Positions 17,545-25,911 of a DNA stretch of 64,000 nucleotides are shown piece after piece. Each line of letters starts with the position of its first letter. The first letter of the stretch is position 1. The notes below the pieces were generated by a model. That model searched no databases, was not told the origin of the DNA, and was given only the letters and a program-made list of their open reading frames with translations. The stretch covers positions 1-64,000 of the forward strand of contig NZ_AONQ01000004.1 in NCBI RefSeq assembly GCF_000342045.1. Direction: 5' to 3'. This DNA comes from Paramagnetospirillum caucaseum (lineage in GTDB: Bacteria > Pseudomonadota > Alphaproteobacteria > Rhodospirillales > Magnetospirillaceae). The position numbers and the translations under genes are program-made.

Positions 17545-17888
17545 GGTGCGGACGGTCCTTGCTCCGGCTCCTCGGTCATCAGCTGTTCAAGGCGGTCGAA
17601 GGCCTGTTCCAGCAGGCGCTTATGGCCGGCCAGCCAGTCGTCGATGGATCGCAGCGCCTGCGGCCGGACCTGGAAGGTCCGCACACGCCCGGCCTTTTGC
17701 GACGTCACCAGCCCGACGGCCTCGAGAATCTTCAGATGCTTCACGGCGGAGGGCATGCCCATGCCGCCGGCCTGGGCAAGATCCTTCACCGACGCCGGGC
17801 CCCGCGCCAGCCGGTCGACCATGCCGAGGCGGCGGGGGTCGGACAGCGCCTGGAAAAGCTGATTAAGCGTCTCGCCATTGGTTTCCAT
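17541..17888 (-). CDS. ArsR-family winged-helix repressor
   Basis: 115 residues: QLFQALSDPRRLGMVDRLARGPASVKDLAQAGGMGMPSAVKHLKILEAVGLVTSQKAGRVRTFQV is a full ArsR winged HTH. No metal-binding Cys motif is present in the DNA-recognition helix, so the signal is probably not a soft metal. The start codon lies inside a perfect palindrome (17881-17898), and a second copy of the same half-site pattern lies 51 bases upstream. Autorepression of this regulator and its coupled SRPBCC gene is therefore very likely. Confidence 0.92.
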   Translation of the reverse strand: METNGETLNQLFQALSDPRRLGMVDRLARGPASVKDLAQAGGMGMPSAVKHLKILEAVGLVTSQKAGRVRTFQVRPQALRSIDDWLAGHKRLLEQAFDRLEQLMTEEPEQGPSAP

Positions 17889-17898
17889 ATATGGAAAC
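17881..17898. promoter_or_regulatory. Operator 1 of the ArsR-SRPBCC operon
   Basis: GTTTCCATATATGGAAAC is a perfect 18-bp palindrome of the form GTTTCC-N6-GGAAAC that contains the ArsR start codon. Bound repressor here would also block translation start or transcription through the leader. Confidence 0.7.
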
Positions 17899-17927
17899 TA
17901 ACCCCGGGAGTGGCGGAGAGGCAAGGG

Positions 17928-17953
17928 AAAAGTTTCCGATCTGGGAAACTTTT
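17928..17953. promoter_or_regulatory. Operator 2 of the ArsR-SRPBCC operon
   Basis: AAAAGTTTCC (17928-17937) and GGAAACTTTT (17944-17953) form a perfect 10-bp inverted repeat with a 6-base spacer. The core GTTTCC-N6-GGAAAC is the same as operator 1. Centre-to-centre distance is 51 bp, close to five helical turns, which would put two bound dimers on the same face. Confidence 0.7.
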
Positions 17954-18133
17954 GTCGCTGGCCGGCTCTTCCGGTTGTGGCGGCGGCGGAAAGGGAAGGC
18001 GGATGTGATCCAAGGTGATGTGCGCCCATCATCTTTCGTCAATATTATCGTTTGATGAATGAGGGCTCCACCCGATTGTCCTTATCCTTATTCCAGGTAC
18101 AATTCCCTATATTCGTCACCAGGGATTCGGATA

Positions 18134-18370
18134 ATGGGGATGCAGGATAACGGGCGGTGCGCCTTCGACAGGCTGATCGGTCTGGCCGGTGAAGCCGAAC
18201 TGGCCGAGCATGCCCTGTCGGTCCTGCGCAATGCCGGCTCCTGCAGTGCCTTGCTGTCCTGCCCGCGCCGCCTGGGCTGCTCCTGGATGGCCATGATCCT
18301 GGCGACCCGGCTGTCCGAGGCGGCCATCGCCGCCGCCGAGCACGACCGGGTCTTGGCTCTGTCGGCTTAG
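18134..18370 (+). CDS. Small protein of unknown function
   Basis: A 78-residue predicted protein (MGMQDNGRCAFDRLIGLAGEAELAEH...). It contains four Cys (one near the N-terminus, three between residues 37 and 49) and an otherwise helical composition. No family is recognised. A weak AGGGA lies 10 bases before the ATG. It heads a run of three small genes that precede a hemerythrin. The reading frame's G/C pattern is compatible with coding, but this is the least certain of the three. Confidence 0.45.
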   Translation: MGMQDNGRCAFDRLIGLAGEAELAEHALSVLRNAGSCSALLSCPRRLGCSWMAMILATRLSEAAIAAAEHDRVLALSA

Positions 18371-18456
18371 GCTTCGGCCCCGGCGCATGATCGCCCCGCC
18401 AATCCCGCATGGAAGTTGTGGTTGAGAATCGCTCTCGCCCCCCCTATCATCGCCGT

Positions 18457-18720
18457 ATGACGAATTGTGACCTGCCCACGGCCTGTCAAAGCAAGTTCGC
18501 GGCGACATCCAATTGCATCGAGTGTGGGATCTGGGTGGACGCCCTGGTCATTTTGGGCGATATCGCCCACTGCCCCGAGGATGCCACCTGTTCCCACCAT
18601 GACGCCTGTGCGCGCGAGGTGGAACGGTGCGCCGGCGATCTGCACCAGGGGGCTCCGGTCCGCTCCCGGCTGGTGGACAGGTTGCGTCACCTGATCTCGC
18701 CGGTAACGGCCTTTCGTTAG
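18457..18720 (+). CDS. Small Cys-rich protein of unknown function
   Basis: An 87-residue protein with eight Cys (4, 10, 20, 23, 39, 45, 51, 58), including CIEC and a cluster HCPEDATCSHHDAC. The even spacing and two adjacent His suggest a metal-binding or disulphide-stabilised fold. No signal peptide. I chose ATG 18457 (MTNCDLP); an upstream ATG at 18409 would add 16 residues without Cys. It lies between two other small genes. No family recognised. Confidence 0.5.
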   Translation: MTNCDLPTACQSKFAATSNCIECGIWVDALVILGDIAHCPEDATCSHHDACAREVERCAGDLHQGAPVRSRLVDRLRHLISPVTAFR

Positions 18721-18763
18721 TTTCCGATGATCCTGGGATTTCGATGGGTGCATGGAGGTGGAC

Positions 18764-19024
18764 ATGCAGGGAGACGATTTGTCCGGTCATAATGACGGGG
18801 GGCAGGCCTGCGCCGGCCATGGCGGCGCCAGCGGCCTGCCCTGTGCCGGCTGTCCCGAGGCGGTGGCCTCGGTGAGCCGCGGCGTCCACGGCAGCGACCT
18901 CAGCCGTTCCGACCATGACAATTGCTGGGTGGTGCGCATCGGCCACCTGGAGAAGCTGCGCAGCGACGATCCCTGCCTAGCCTGTTCCTTCTTCCGCAAC
19001 CGGGCGCAATTGCTGGCCGGATAG
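18764..19024 (+). CDS. Small Cys-rich protein of unknown function
   Basis: An 86-residue protein with six Cys (16, 27, 30, 54, 71, 74), including two C-x2-C pairs (CAGC and CLAC) and several His. The pairs look like metal or redox ligands. GGAGG lies five bases before ATG 18764, which decides the start. A strong terminator-like hairpin with a T-tract follows (19043-19073), and a hemerythrin gene comes next. Not a recognised family. Confidence 0.6.
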   Translation: MQGDDLSGHNDGGQACAGHGGASGLPCAGCPEAVASVSRGVHGSDLSRSDHDNCWVVRIGHLEKLRSDDPCLACSFFRNRAQLLAG

Positions 19025-19042
19025 AGCGGCGTGCGCCAACAG

Positions 19043-19073
19043 GCCCCATATCCCCATGGCGGATGGGGCTTTT
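19043..19073 (+). terminator. Rho-independent terminator-like hairpin
   Basis: GCCCC (19043-19047) and ATCC pair with GGAT and GGGGC (to 19069) around CCATGGC, followed directly by TTTT. It ends the small-gene run before the hemerythrin gene. Confidence 0.6.
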
Positions 19074-19137
19074 CCTTGCGTCCCGGCGGCAAAGGCGTAA
19101 ATTGCCGCCGTTTCATTGGAGTCGGGAAGGCGCGGCG

Positions 19138-19542
19138 ATGATTCCTCGGCATGCGGTCATCCGGTGGGGCGATCCCCTGTTGCTGGGGGTCGGCTTCGTC
19201 GATCACGACCATTGCGAGGCGGTGGAGATGATCAACCGCCTGGCCGCCGCGGCTCCGTCCGAGCGCCTTGACCTGGCCCGGGCCTTCGCCCGCCACTGCG
19301 CCGGCCATTTCGCCCGTGAAGAGGCGATGATGGTGAAGACCGGGTTCTTCGCCCTCGACCCGCACCGCGACGAGCACCGGCGGGTGATCGCCCAACTGGA
19401 CGAGGTGATCGGCGCCCTGGAAGGCGGCGATCCTTGCGAGGATTACTTCGCCGTCGAACTGCCGCAATGGTTCCTGGAGCACCGGGCGACCATGGATTAC
19501 GTCACCTCGGGCTTCGCCCTCGAACACGGCTGGGCGGAATAG
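19138..19542 (+). CDS. Single-domain bacteriohemerythrin
   Basis: 134 residues, the usual size of bacteriohemerythrins, oxygen-binding di-iron proteins used for storage, delivery or sensing of O2. The full ligand set is visible: H25 (VDHDH), H57-x3-E61 (HFAREE), H76-x3-H80 (HRDEH) and H115-x4-D120 (HRATMD). GGAAGG lies before ATG 19138. It stands alone behind the terminator at 19043-19073. A second hemerythrin, fused to a receiver, is at 4454-5272. Confidence 0.92.
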   Translation: MIPRHAVIRWGDPLLLGVGFVDHDHCEAVEMINRLAAAAPSERLDLARAFARHCAGHFAREEAMMVKTGFFALDPHRDEHRRVIAQLDEVIGALEGGDPCEDYFAVELPQWFLEHRATMDYVTSGFALEHGWAE

Positions 19543-19620
19543 AGCGATATGCGCCAAGTCTGGCCCGCATCGCGATTTACGGCCATTGAGGCGCGCGCTT
19601 AGGCAGAGGGCGAGACAAGG

Positions 19621-21432
19621 CTACAGCGCCGCCGTCGCCCGTTCCAGCCAGTCCCGCTCCGCCGCGTCCTCCAGCAGCGGCCCGATCTCGTCCCGTACCT
19701 GGGCGTGATAGGCGTTCAGCCATTCCCGTTCCCCGGCCTCCAGCAGCTCCACCGCCACCAGGGCGCGGTCGATGGGCGCCAGGGTCAGGGTCTCGAACCC
19801 CAGCAGGTCGCGCTCGGCCCCCGCCGGGGCGGGCTGCGGCGTCACCAGCACCAGATTCTCGATGCGGATGCCATAGGCGCCGGTCTTGTAGTAGCCGGGC
19901 TCGTTGGACAGGATCATCCCCGGCCTCAGCGCCACGCTGTTGCCCACCTTGGAGATGCGCTGCGGCCCTTCGTGCACCGACAGGAAGCTGCCGACCCCGT
20001 GGCCGGTGCCGTGGTCGTAGTCCAGCCCCGCAGCCCACAGCGGCCGGCGGGCCAGCACATCCAGCTGGCTGCCGGTGGTGCCGGCGGGAAAGACGGCCCG
20101 CGCCAGGGCGATGTGGCCCCTGAGCACCAGGGTGAAGCGGCGTCGCGCCTCGTCCGGGGCGGCGTCGCCGACCAGCACCGTGCGGGTGATGTCGGTGGTG
20201 CCGTCCAGGTACTGGGCGCCGGAATCCACCAGATACAGCTCACCCGCCGCCAGGGGGCGGTTGGTCTTGGGTGTCGAGTGGTAGTGGACGATGGCGCCGT
20301 TGGCCCCCGCCCCCGAGATGGTGGGAAAGGACAGGCCGCGGAAATGTTCGCCGGGACGGCGGAAGCCTTCCAGGGCGTCGGCGGCGCCCATCTCGTCCAC
20401 GCTGCCGCTCCGGGTGGCGCGGTCCAGCCAGGCGAGGAAGCGGACCATGGCGGCGCCGTCGCGGTGGTGGGCGGTGCGGGTGCCGGCCATCTCGACGGGG
20501 TTCTTGCAGGCCCGCGGCAGGGCGCAGGGGTCGGCGCCGCCCTCGACCCGGGCCCCCGCCGCCCGCAGGGTCTCCCAGACCTGGAAGGGGGCGGAGGAGG
20601 AATCCAGGCGGACCCGCTTACCGTCCCGTCCCAGCCGGCGCAGCGCCGCCTCGAACCGGGCGGGGGCCGCCGCCCGCACGCCGTCGCCCCAGCCCGCCGC
20701 CACCTGGGGGGCGATGCGGCCGGGTTCCAGGAACAGCTCCACCGAGGAATCGGCATGGAGGATGGCGAAGGCAAGCGGCAGCGGCGTGAAGGCCACGTCG
20801 TCGGCCCGGATGTTGAGCAGCCAGGCCACCGATTCCGGCGCGCTCAGCACGGCGGCGTCCAGGCGCTCGCGCGCCAGTTCGGCGGCGATGTCGCCGCGCT
20901 TGCCGGCGGCGGAACGGCCGGCGAAGGCTTCGGGATGGGCCGTCACCGGGGAGGCGGGCGGCGCCGGGCGGTCGGTCCACACGGCGTCCAGGGGGTTGTC
21001 CGGGCAGGGGACCAGGACGGCCCCCACCCGCTCGCAGGCGTTGGTCAGGATCTGGACCTGGTCGGGGGTGTGCAGCCAGGGGTCGAAGCCCAGGCGGTGG
21101 CCCTGGTCCAGCACCTCGCCCAGCCAGCGCTGGGGCGGATGCTCGGTCAGGTGCAGGGGGGCGAACAGGGTGGTGTCCACCTCGCTTAGCACCTGCAGGG
21201 TATAGCGGCCGTCCACGAAGACCGCGGCCTTGTCGGCCAGCACCACCGCCGCCCCCGCCGAGCCGGTGAAGCCGGTCAGCCAGCCCAGGCGCTGGGCCGA
21301 GGGCGGCACGTATTCGCCCTGGTGCTGGTCGGCGCGCGGCACCACGAAGCCGGTCAGGTTGCGGCGCTCCAACTCGCGCCGCAGGGCGGCGAGGCGGAGG
21401 GAAGCGGCGGCCGGTGAGTGCTGAGTGGTCAT
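19621..21432 (-). CDS. Xaa-Pro aminopeptidase (aminopeptidase P, M24B)
   Basis: 603 residues, the long three-domain form that resembles eukaryotic cytosolic APP1 rather than the ~440-residue E. coli PepP. Removes N-terminal residues preceding proline. Two creatinase-type N-terminal domains are followed by the pita-bread domain with metal ligands in YLVDSGAQYLDGTTDITRT (two Asp), GHGVGSFLSVHEGP (His), SNEPGYYKTGAYGIRIEN (two Glu). No signal peptide, so cytoplasmic. It is monocistronic on the minus strand. Confidence 0.93.
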   Translation of the reverse strand: MTTQHSPAAASLRLAALRRELERRNLTGFVVPRADQHQGEYVPPSAQRLGWLTGFTGSAGAAVVLADKAAVFVDGRYTLQVLSEVDTTLFAPLHLTEHPPQRWLGEVLDQGHRLGFDPWLHTPDQVQILTNACERVGAVLVPCPDNPLDAVWTDRPAPPASPVTAHPEAFAGRSAAGKRGDIAAELARERLDAAVLSAPESVAWLLNIRADDVAFTPLPLAFAILHADSSVELFLEPGRIAPQVAAGWGDGVRAAAPARFEAALRRLGRDGKRVRLDSSSAPFQVWETLRAAGARVEGGADPCALPRACKNPVEMAGTRTAHHRDGAAMVRFLAWLDRATRSGSVDEMGAADALEGFRRPGEHFRGLSFPTISGAGANGAIVHYHSTPKTNRPLAAGELYLVDSGAQYLDGTTDITRTVLVGDAAPDEARRRFTLVLRGHIALARAVFPAGTTGSQLDVLARRPLWAAGLDYDHGTGHGVGSFLSVHEGPQRISKVGNSVALRPGMILSNEPGYYKTGAYGIRIENLVLVTPQPAPAGAERDLLGFETLTLAPIDRALVAVELLEAGEREWLNAYHAQVRDEIGPLLEDAAERDWLERATAAL

Positions 21433-21693
21433 GGCGGAAATTTAGTCCATCTGCCGGGGCTCAGGTAGGGGGTATTTGGGCTCTCTAAAATTGGAACAGC
21501 TTGGGTCTGAAGATTGCGGAATATGCAAATCCCATGAATACCGCAATGCAGCATCAGTATTTGATCGGGTAAATACCCTAGCCGGAAGCCCAGTGCCCTA
21601 AGTCTTATCTTTAATAAGTGTGGAAAAGTGAGTAGCATTGGTAATAATTTTGGATGGGTAACTGCCGTATGCAAGCTCTCAAGGTGAGATGAT
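21433..21693. other. AT-rich leader between aminopeptidase P and a 278-residue orphan
   Basis: No gene seen. The 261 bases are AT-richer than their surroundings and serve two divergent genes. Small inverted repeats are present, such as GTATTT-N8-AAATAC near 21559. AAGGTGAG just before 21694 is a ribosome-binding site. Confidence 0.4.
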
Positions 21694-22530
21694 ATGGGAG
21701 CGCAGGAAACGGTGCCGGCCATCGAACCGGGCGGCGCCATGGTGCCGAGAGAACCGGGAGGCAAGCGATGCCGCAGTGTCGCGGCGGTCGCCATCCTCGC
21801 ATTGACCGATATCCTGGAAGAATCGGCGGTCGACGGCACCGTCACCATGGACGATGTCCGCCGGGTCGCCAAGGCGGTGCTGGCCGCCCGCGGCCCGCTG
21901 GGCGAGCATTATTCCCTGTGGGAGGACGGCTGCGACGCCGCCTTCACCCTGCGGCGCATCGAGCAGCAGCGCACCGATTTCATGGGGCGGATCATCACCC
22001 GGCCCTTCTCCAACTGTTTCGACGACAAGAACAGCGGCATCGAGCGCAAGCATCTGCCGCAATTCTTCGCGGCGGTGCGCATGATCATCGGCGAGGAACC
22101 CTACGACCTGCTGCGCACCCGGGCCGGCAAGGCCGCCGAGCGCCACCGTCTCGAGGACGGGACGGTCGCCTGGGGTGATTTCTATGCCGACGAGGAGGTC
22201 CGCGCCATCTTCGAGGAGGTGCTGGTCACCATGGCGCGCAGCTTCCGGCGCTTCGAGCCGCGCAAGGACTGGTTCCTGATCATCATGAATTCCAGCCCGT
22301 CCTCGGTCTCCACCGCCTCCAACGCCTTCATCCCCAAGCGGCCCGAGGACAAGGTGCTGCGCGAGTTCAGCGAGGCCCACATGGTGCGGCTGTTCCAGGC
22401 CCTGTTCGCCTCCTGCCGGCCCGACGCCTTCTCGCCCGAGCGCAAGGCGGCCTTCATGGAGAAGTGGGGCAGCGAGCCGGAAAAGGTGTTCGGCACGCTG
22501 TTCGTCAGCCTGGCGGAGATGGCGCAATAG
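21694..22530 (+). CDS. Conserved-looking protein of unknown function
   Basis: A 278-residue soluble protein, no signal peptide or membrane helix. Residues 30-75 are helical (AAVAILALTDILEESAVDGTVTMDDVRRVAKAVL). The middle has RRIEQQRTDFMGRIITRPFSNCFDDKNSGIERKHLPQFFAAVRMIIG, and near residue 185 RKDWFLIIMNSSPSSVSTASNAFIPKRPEDKVLREFSEAH. Codon pattern is that of a genuine high-GC gene, and AAGGTGAG supports the start. I cannot assign a family or function. It is convergent with ctaB (31 bases between stops). Confidence 0.7.
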   Translation: MGAQETVPAIEPGGAMVPREPGGKRCRSVAAVAILALTDILEESAVDGTVTMDDVRRVAKAVLAARGPLGEHYSLWEDGCDAAFTLRRIEQQRTDFMGRIITRPFSNCFDDKNSGIERKHLPQFFAAVRMIIGEEPYDLLRTRAGKAAERHRLEDGTVAWGDFYADEEVRAIFEEVLVTMARSFRRFEPRKDWFLIIMNSSPSSVSTASNAFIPKRPEDKVLREFSEAHMVRLFQALFASCRPDAFSPERKAAFMEKWGSEPEKVFGTLFVSLAEMAQ

Positions 22531-22561
22531 CGCCCCTTCCCCTTCCTGCCAGTGCCCCTTC

Positions 22562-23413
22562 CTACCAGTGCTTGTCCACGAACACCGCGATGAACAGCAG
22601 CAGCAGATAGGGCATGGAGGCGGCGAAGTTCCAGCCGGCCCAGCGGCGCGACGGATCCTTGACCAGCACCACGTTGAAGCCCAGCAGCACGGCGCCCGAC
22701 AGGGCGGCGATGATGCCGTAGGCGTTGCCCAGCAGGCCCAGCCACCACGGCAGCAGCGACGAGGCCACCAGGGCGGCGCTGTTGGCCAGGATCCACCAGG
22801 CGGTGCGCTGGTTGCCCACCACCACCGGCAGCATGGGAACCCCGGCCTGGCGGTAATCGTCGGCCAGCAGGATGGCCAGTGCCCAGAAATGGCTGGGCGT
22901 CCACAGGAACAGCACCAGGGCCAGCACCATGGGCAGCATCCACTGGGTCTGGTCCACGGCGGCTGCTCCGGCCAGGATGGCGAAGCTGCCGGCGGCACCG
23001 CCGATGATGATGTTGGTCCAGTGGCGGCGTTTCAGCCAGACGGTGTAGATGGCCACGTAGACGAAGCCGCCCAGGAACAGGTGCAGCGCCACCACCCAGT
23101 TGAACACCGTGCTGGCCAGGGCCATGCCGGCCACCATCAGCACCACCGCCAGGCTGAAGCCCACCGCCGGGGTGCCGGCCCCGGTGGCCATGGGGCGGCG
23201 CGAGGTGCGGCGCATCAGCCGGTCGATGTCGCGGTCCCAGACGTGGTTGAACACCGCCGAGGCCGCCGAGCCGAGAACCATGGCCAGGGTCAGCAGCAGC
23301 ATGGCCACCGGGTCGACCTTGGTCGCCACGGCGCCATAGCCGGTGATCGCGGTGAGCGCGATCATCAGCGCGATGCGCGGCTTCAAAAGCTCGATGAATT
23401 GCCTGAACGTCAA
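22562..23413 (-). CDS. ctaB: Protoheme IX farnesyltransferase (heme O synthase)
   Basis: UbiA-superfamily membrane prenyltransferase that converts heme B to heme O, the precursor of heme A for cytochrome oxidases. Signatures are NHVWDRDIDRLMRRTSRRP (N-x3-D-x3-D) and a second DDYRQAGVPMLP, within about nine membrane helices. I set the start at a TTG (23413) with GGAGG five bases upstream, giving 283 residues; an ATG at 23509 would overlap the DUF420 gene by 64 bases. It closes a minus-strand run right after DUF420. No oxidase subunit gene is in the window. Confidence 0.93.
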   Translation of the reverse strand: MTFRQFIELLKPRIALMIALTAITGYGAVATKVDPVAMLLLTLAMVLGSAASAVFNHVWDRDIDRLMRRTSRRPMATGAGTPAVGFSLAVVLMVAGMALASTVFNWVVALHLFLGGFVYVAIYTVWLKRRHWTNIIIGGAAGSFAILAGAAAVDQTQWMLPMVLALVLFLWTPSHFWALAILLADDYRQAGVPMLPVVVGNQRTAWWILANSAALVASSLLPWWLGLLGNAYGIIAALSGAVLLGFNVVLVKDPSRRWAGWNFAASMPYLLLLFIAVFVDKHW

Positions 23414-23445
23414 ACCCGCCTCCGCGCCCGCGGTTGCTCCGCGGG

Positions 23446-23868
23446 TCAGGTGTATAGATGATACAGCATAAGATACACAACGATGCCGGTGATAGAAACG
23501 TAAAGCCACAGCGGCAACGTCCAGCGGGCGATTTTGGGGTGGAGGTCGAAACGGCCCCTCAGGGCGCGCAGCAGGGTCAGCGCCACCAGGGGCAGCGCCA
23601 CGGCGGCCAGGATCACATGGCTGATCAGCAGGGCGTAATAGACCGGCCGCACCGCGCCGGTTCCCCGGAACACGAAGATCGGGGCGGCGAAGTGGTAGAC
23701 CACGTAGAAGACCAGGAACAGGCCGGAGGCCGCCACGGCCCCCAGCATGGCCTTGCGGTGGCTGTCCTTGCGCCCCGCCCGGATGTGGACGAAGCCGGCG
23801 ATCAGGAAGCCCAGCGACACCGCGTTGAGGAAGGCGGTGACGTGGGGCAGGGTGGTGGCTGCGGTCAT
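23446..23868 (-). CDS. DUF420 membrane protein (CtaM-like)
   Basis: A 140-residue protein with four membrane helices and conserved His residues (VYHFAAPIFVFRGTGAVRPVYYALLISHVILAAVALPL; LHPKIARWTLPLWLYVSITGIVVYLMLYH), which fits DUF420. In Firmicutes the DUF420 member CtaM is needed for heme-copper oxidase maturation. Adjacency to ctaB supports a role in oxidase or heme A assembly. It begins seven bases after the permease stop and ends 32 bases before ctaB. Confidence 0.85.
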   Translation of the reverse strand: MTAATTLPHVTAFLNAVSLGFLIAGFVHIRAGRKDSHRKAMLGAVAASGLFLVFYVVYHFAAPIFVFRGTGAVRPVYYALLISHVILAAVALPLVALTLLRALRGRFDLHPKIARWTLPLWLYVSITGIVVYLMLYHLYT

Positions 23869-23875
23869 GGGGGTC

Positions 23876-25105
23876 CTACCACGTCATCCAGCCGCCCAGG
23901 CGCAGCCAGGCGACGGCGAGGCCCATGGTCAGCAGGGTCATGGGAATGCCGGCCCGGGCGAAATCGCCGAACGACAGGCGGCAGCCAGCGCTGGCGGCGC
24001 GCTCGGCGACGATGATGTTGGCCATGCTGCCCACCAGCAGGAAGTTGCCGGCCAGGGTGGAGAGCAGGGCCAGCCCGGTCAGGGCGCCGGGATCGGGGGT
24101 GGGCCACACCGCCAGGATCAGCATCACGGCGGGCACGTTGCCGATGGAATTGGAGGCGGCCAGGGCCACCGGCACCATGGCCTTCAGGGTGTCGGGGAAC
24201 CAGCCGTGCTCGGCCAGCCAGTTGACCCAGTGGCGCGCCATGTCGGTGTCGGCGAAGGCGCCGGTGACCACGAACAGGCAGGCGAACAGCAGCAGCAGGT
24301 GCCAGTCCACCAGGCCGATCATCTCGCGCGAGCTCATGCGGCGGCTGGCCAGCAGCAGGGCGGCGATGACCATGGCGCCCACCTCGCGCGGCAGGGGCGC
24401 GGCGAACAGCAGGGCCAGGATGGCCAGCGCGATGCCGCCCTTGACCGCCTGCCAGCGATGGCCCTCGGCCGGTGGATGGGCGGGAACCGGCACGGGCGAG
24501 GCGTCCAGTTCGCGCCGCCAGACCCAGGCGACGCAGTAATGCACCGCCACCAGCGACAGGGCGGCGGGGGCGGCGCAGGCGGCCAGGAAGTTCCAGAAAT
24601 CCAGCCCGCCCACCTGGCCGATCAGGATGTTCTGGGGATTGCCGATCAGGGTGGCGGCGCTGCCGGCATTGGCGGCGCCCACCAGGCCCAGCAGGTAGGG
24701 GCGGGGGTCGAGGCCGCGCCGCCGGATGCCCTCGGCGATGATCGGGGTCATGGCGAAGCACACCACGTCGTTGGCCAGCACCGCCGACAGCCCGCCCGAC
24801 ACGGCGATCACCAGGGCCAGCAGCCGCCGGGCCGAACCGGGGGACTCGGCGACCCTGGTGGCCACGGCGCCATAGACCCCGGCCAGTTGGAACTGGGCCG
24901 AGACGATCATCAGGGCGAACAGCAGCAGCAGGGTCGGCACGTCGATGGAGGTGCCCATGGCCTTGACGCCCACCTTGCCCGACACCAGCAGCACCACCAC
25001 CGCCAGCAGGGCGATGCCGGTGCGGTCGAGCTTCAGCCCCGGCACCGAGCCGACGGCCATGCCGAGATAGGTGAGGAAGAAGACGGCGACGACGAAACTG
25101 TCCAT
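23876..25105 (-). CDS. ArsB/SLC13-type (ion transporter superfamily) permease
   Basis: 409 residues with 10-12 hydrophobic helices. The two-fold repeat typical of the ion transporter superfamily is visible: NDVVCFAMTPII...AGSAATLIGNPQNILIGQVGG in the first half and ALAASNSIGNVPAVMLILAVW...GNFLLVGSMANIIVAE in the second. Relatives include ArsB, CitM, NhaD and SLC13 carriers, so the substrate may be an anion (arsenite, dicarboxylate, sulfate) or Na+/H+. AAGGGAAGG precedes ATG 25105. Located between an SDR gene and the DUF420-ctaB pair; no arsenic genes nearby. Confidence 0.85.
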   Translation of the reverse strand: MDSFVVAVFFLTYLGMAVGSVPGLKLDRTGIALLAVVVLLVSGKVGVKAMGTSIDVPTLLLLFALMIVSAQFQLAGVYGAVATRVAESPGSARRLLALVIAVSGGLSAVLANDVVCFAMTPIIAEGIRRRGLDPRPYLLGLVGAANAGSAATLIGNPQNILIGQVGGLDFWNFLAACAAPAALSLVAVHYCVAWVWRRELDASPVPVPAHPPAEGHRWQAVKGGIALAILALLFAAPLPREVGAMVIAALLLASRRMSSREMIGLVDWHLLLLFACLFVVTGAFADTDMARHWVNWLAEHGWFPDTLKAMVPVALAASNSIGNVPAVMLILAVWPTPDPGALTGLALLSTLAGNFLLVGSMANIIVAERAASAGCRLSFGDFARAGIPMTLLTMGLAVAWLRLGGWMTW

Positions 25106-25152
25106 GCCTTCCCTTATGGCCTGTCGGCGGAGCCTGGGCAAGCCCCGGGAAT

Positions 25153-25911
25153 TTACTTCATCGGCATTCGCGCCGCGATGCGGTCCATCCATGCGCTGGG
25201 CAGGCAGCCGGCCATGCGGGCCATGACGTGCATGGGCCAGGGAAAGGCGATGCGGCCCCGGTTGCCTTCCAGGCCGCGCGCCATGATCCGGCTGGCCCGT
25301 TCCACATCCATCAGGAAGGGCATGCGGAACCGGTTCACCGCCGTCATGGGCGTTTCGACGAAGCCGGGGCAGATCACCGAGACGCCGATCCCGGACGGCG
25401 CCAACTCGCCCCGCAGCCCCTCGCCCCACACCCGCATCGCGGCCTTGGAAGCGCAATAGGCCGGCGCGCCGGGAAATCCCCGGAAGCTCGCCAGGGAACT
25501 CATGATGCCGATCTGGCCCCGGCGGCGCGCCTGCAGCAGGGGGATGGCCGGCATGACGGTGTTGAACACCCCGTCCACGTTGACGGCGAAGATGGCCCGA
25601 ACCTGTTCCGCCGTCTCGCCGCCGTCGCCGGTTCCCGCCGAGATGCCGGCATTGGCGATGACCAGGTCGAGGGGACGCAGGGCCTCGGCGGCCTCGACCC
25701 AGCGCGCGGCGGCGGCCCGGTCGGTGACGTCCAGCCGGGTGGCGTGGGCCTCGGCGCCCATGGTCCGGCACTGGCGGACGACCTCCTCCAGCCGGGCTTG
25801 GTCCCGCCCCGACAGGTGCAGGGCGATCCCCGGCGCGGCGAAGGCCCGCGCCAGCCCGGCCCCCAGGCCGGACGACGCGCCGGTGATCAGGATGGAGGAA
25901 AAGCGCGTCAT
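25153..25911 (-). CDS. Short-chain dehydrogenase/reductase
   Basis: 252 residues of the classical SDR family. NAD(P) binding: TGASSGLGAGLARAF at residue 10, LDVTD, and NAGIS. Catalytic: Ser in IMSSLASF, YCASK with Tyr and Lys four apart, and PGFVETPM after. The C-terminus (FPWPMHVMARMAGCLPSAWMDRIAARMPMK) may be membrane-associated. Substrate unknown. Its ATG overlaps the HepT-like stop by four bases. Confidence 0.9.
   Translation of the reverse strand: MTRFSSILITGASSGLGAGLARAFAAPGIALHLSGRDQARLEEVVRQCRTMGAEAHATRLDVTDRAAAARWVEAAEALRPLDLVIANAGISAGTGDGGETAEQVRAIFAVNVDGVFNTVMPAIPLLQARRRGQIGIMSSLASFRGFPGAPAYCASKAAMRVWGEGLRGELAPSGIGVSVICPGFVETPMTAVNRFRMPFLMDVERASRIMARGLEGNRGRIAFPWPMHVMARMAGCLPSAWMDRIAARMPMK

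Noticed and set aside
18014-18056. Possible FNR-like site near TTTGATGAAT
   Set aside because: Only one half-site matches; the other half is missing.
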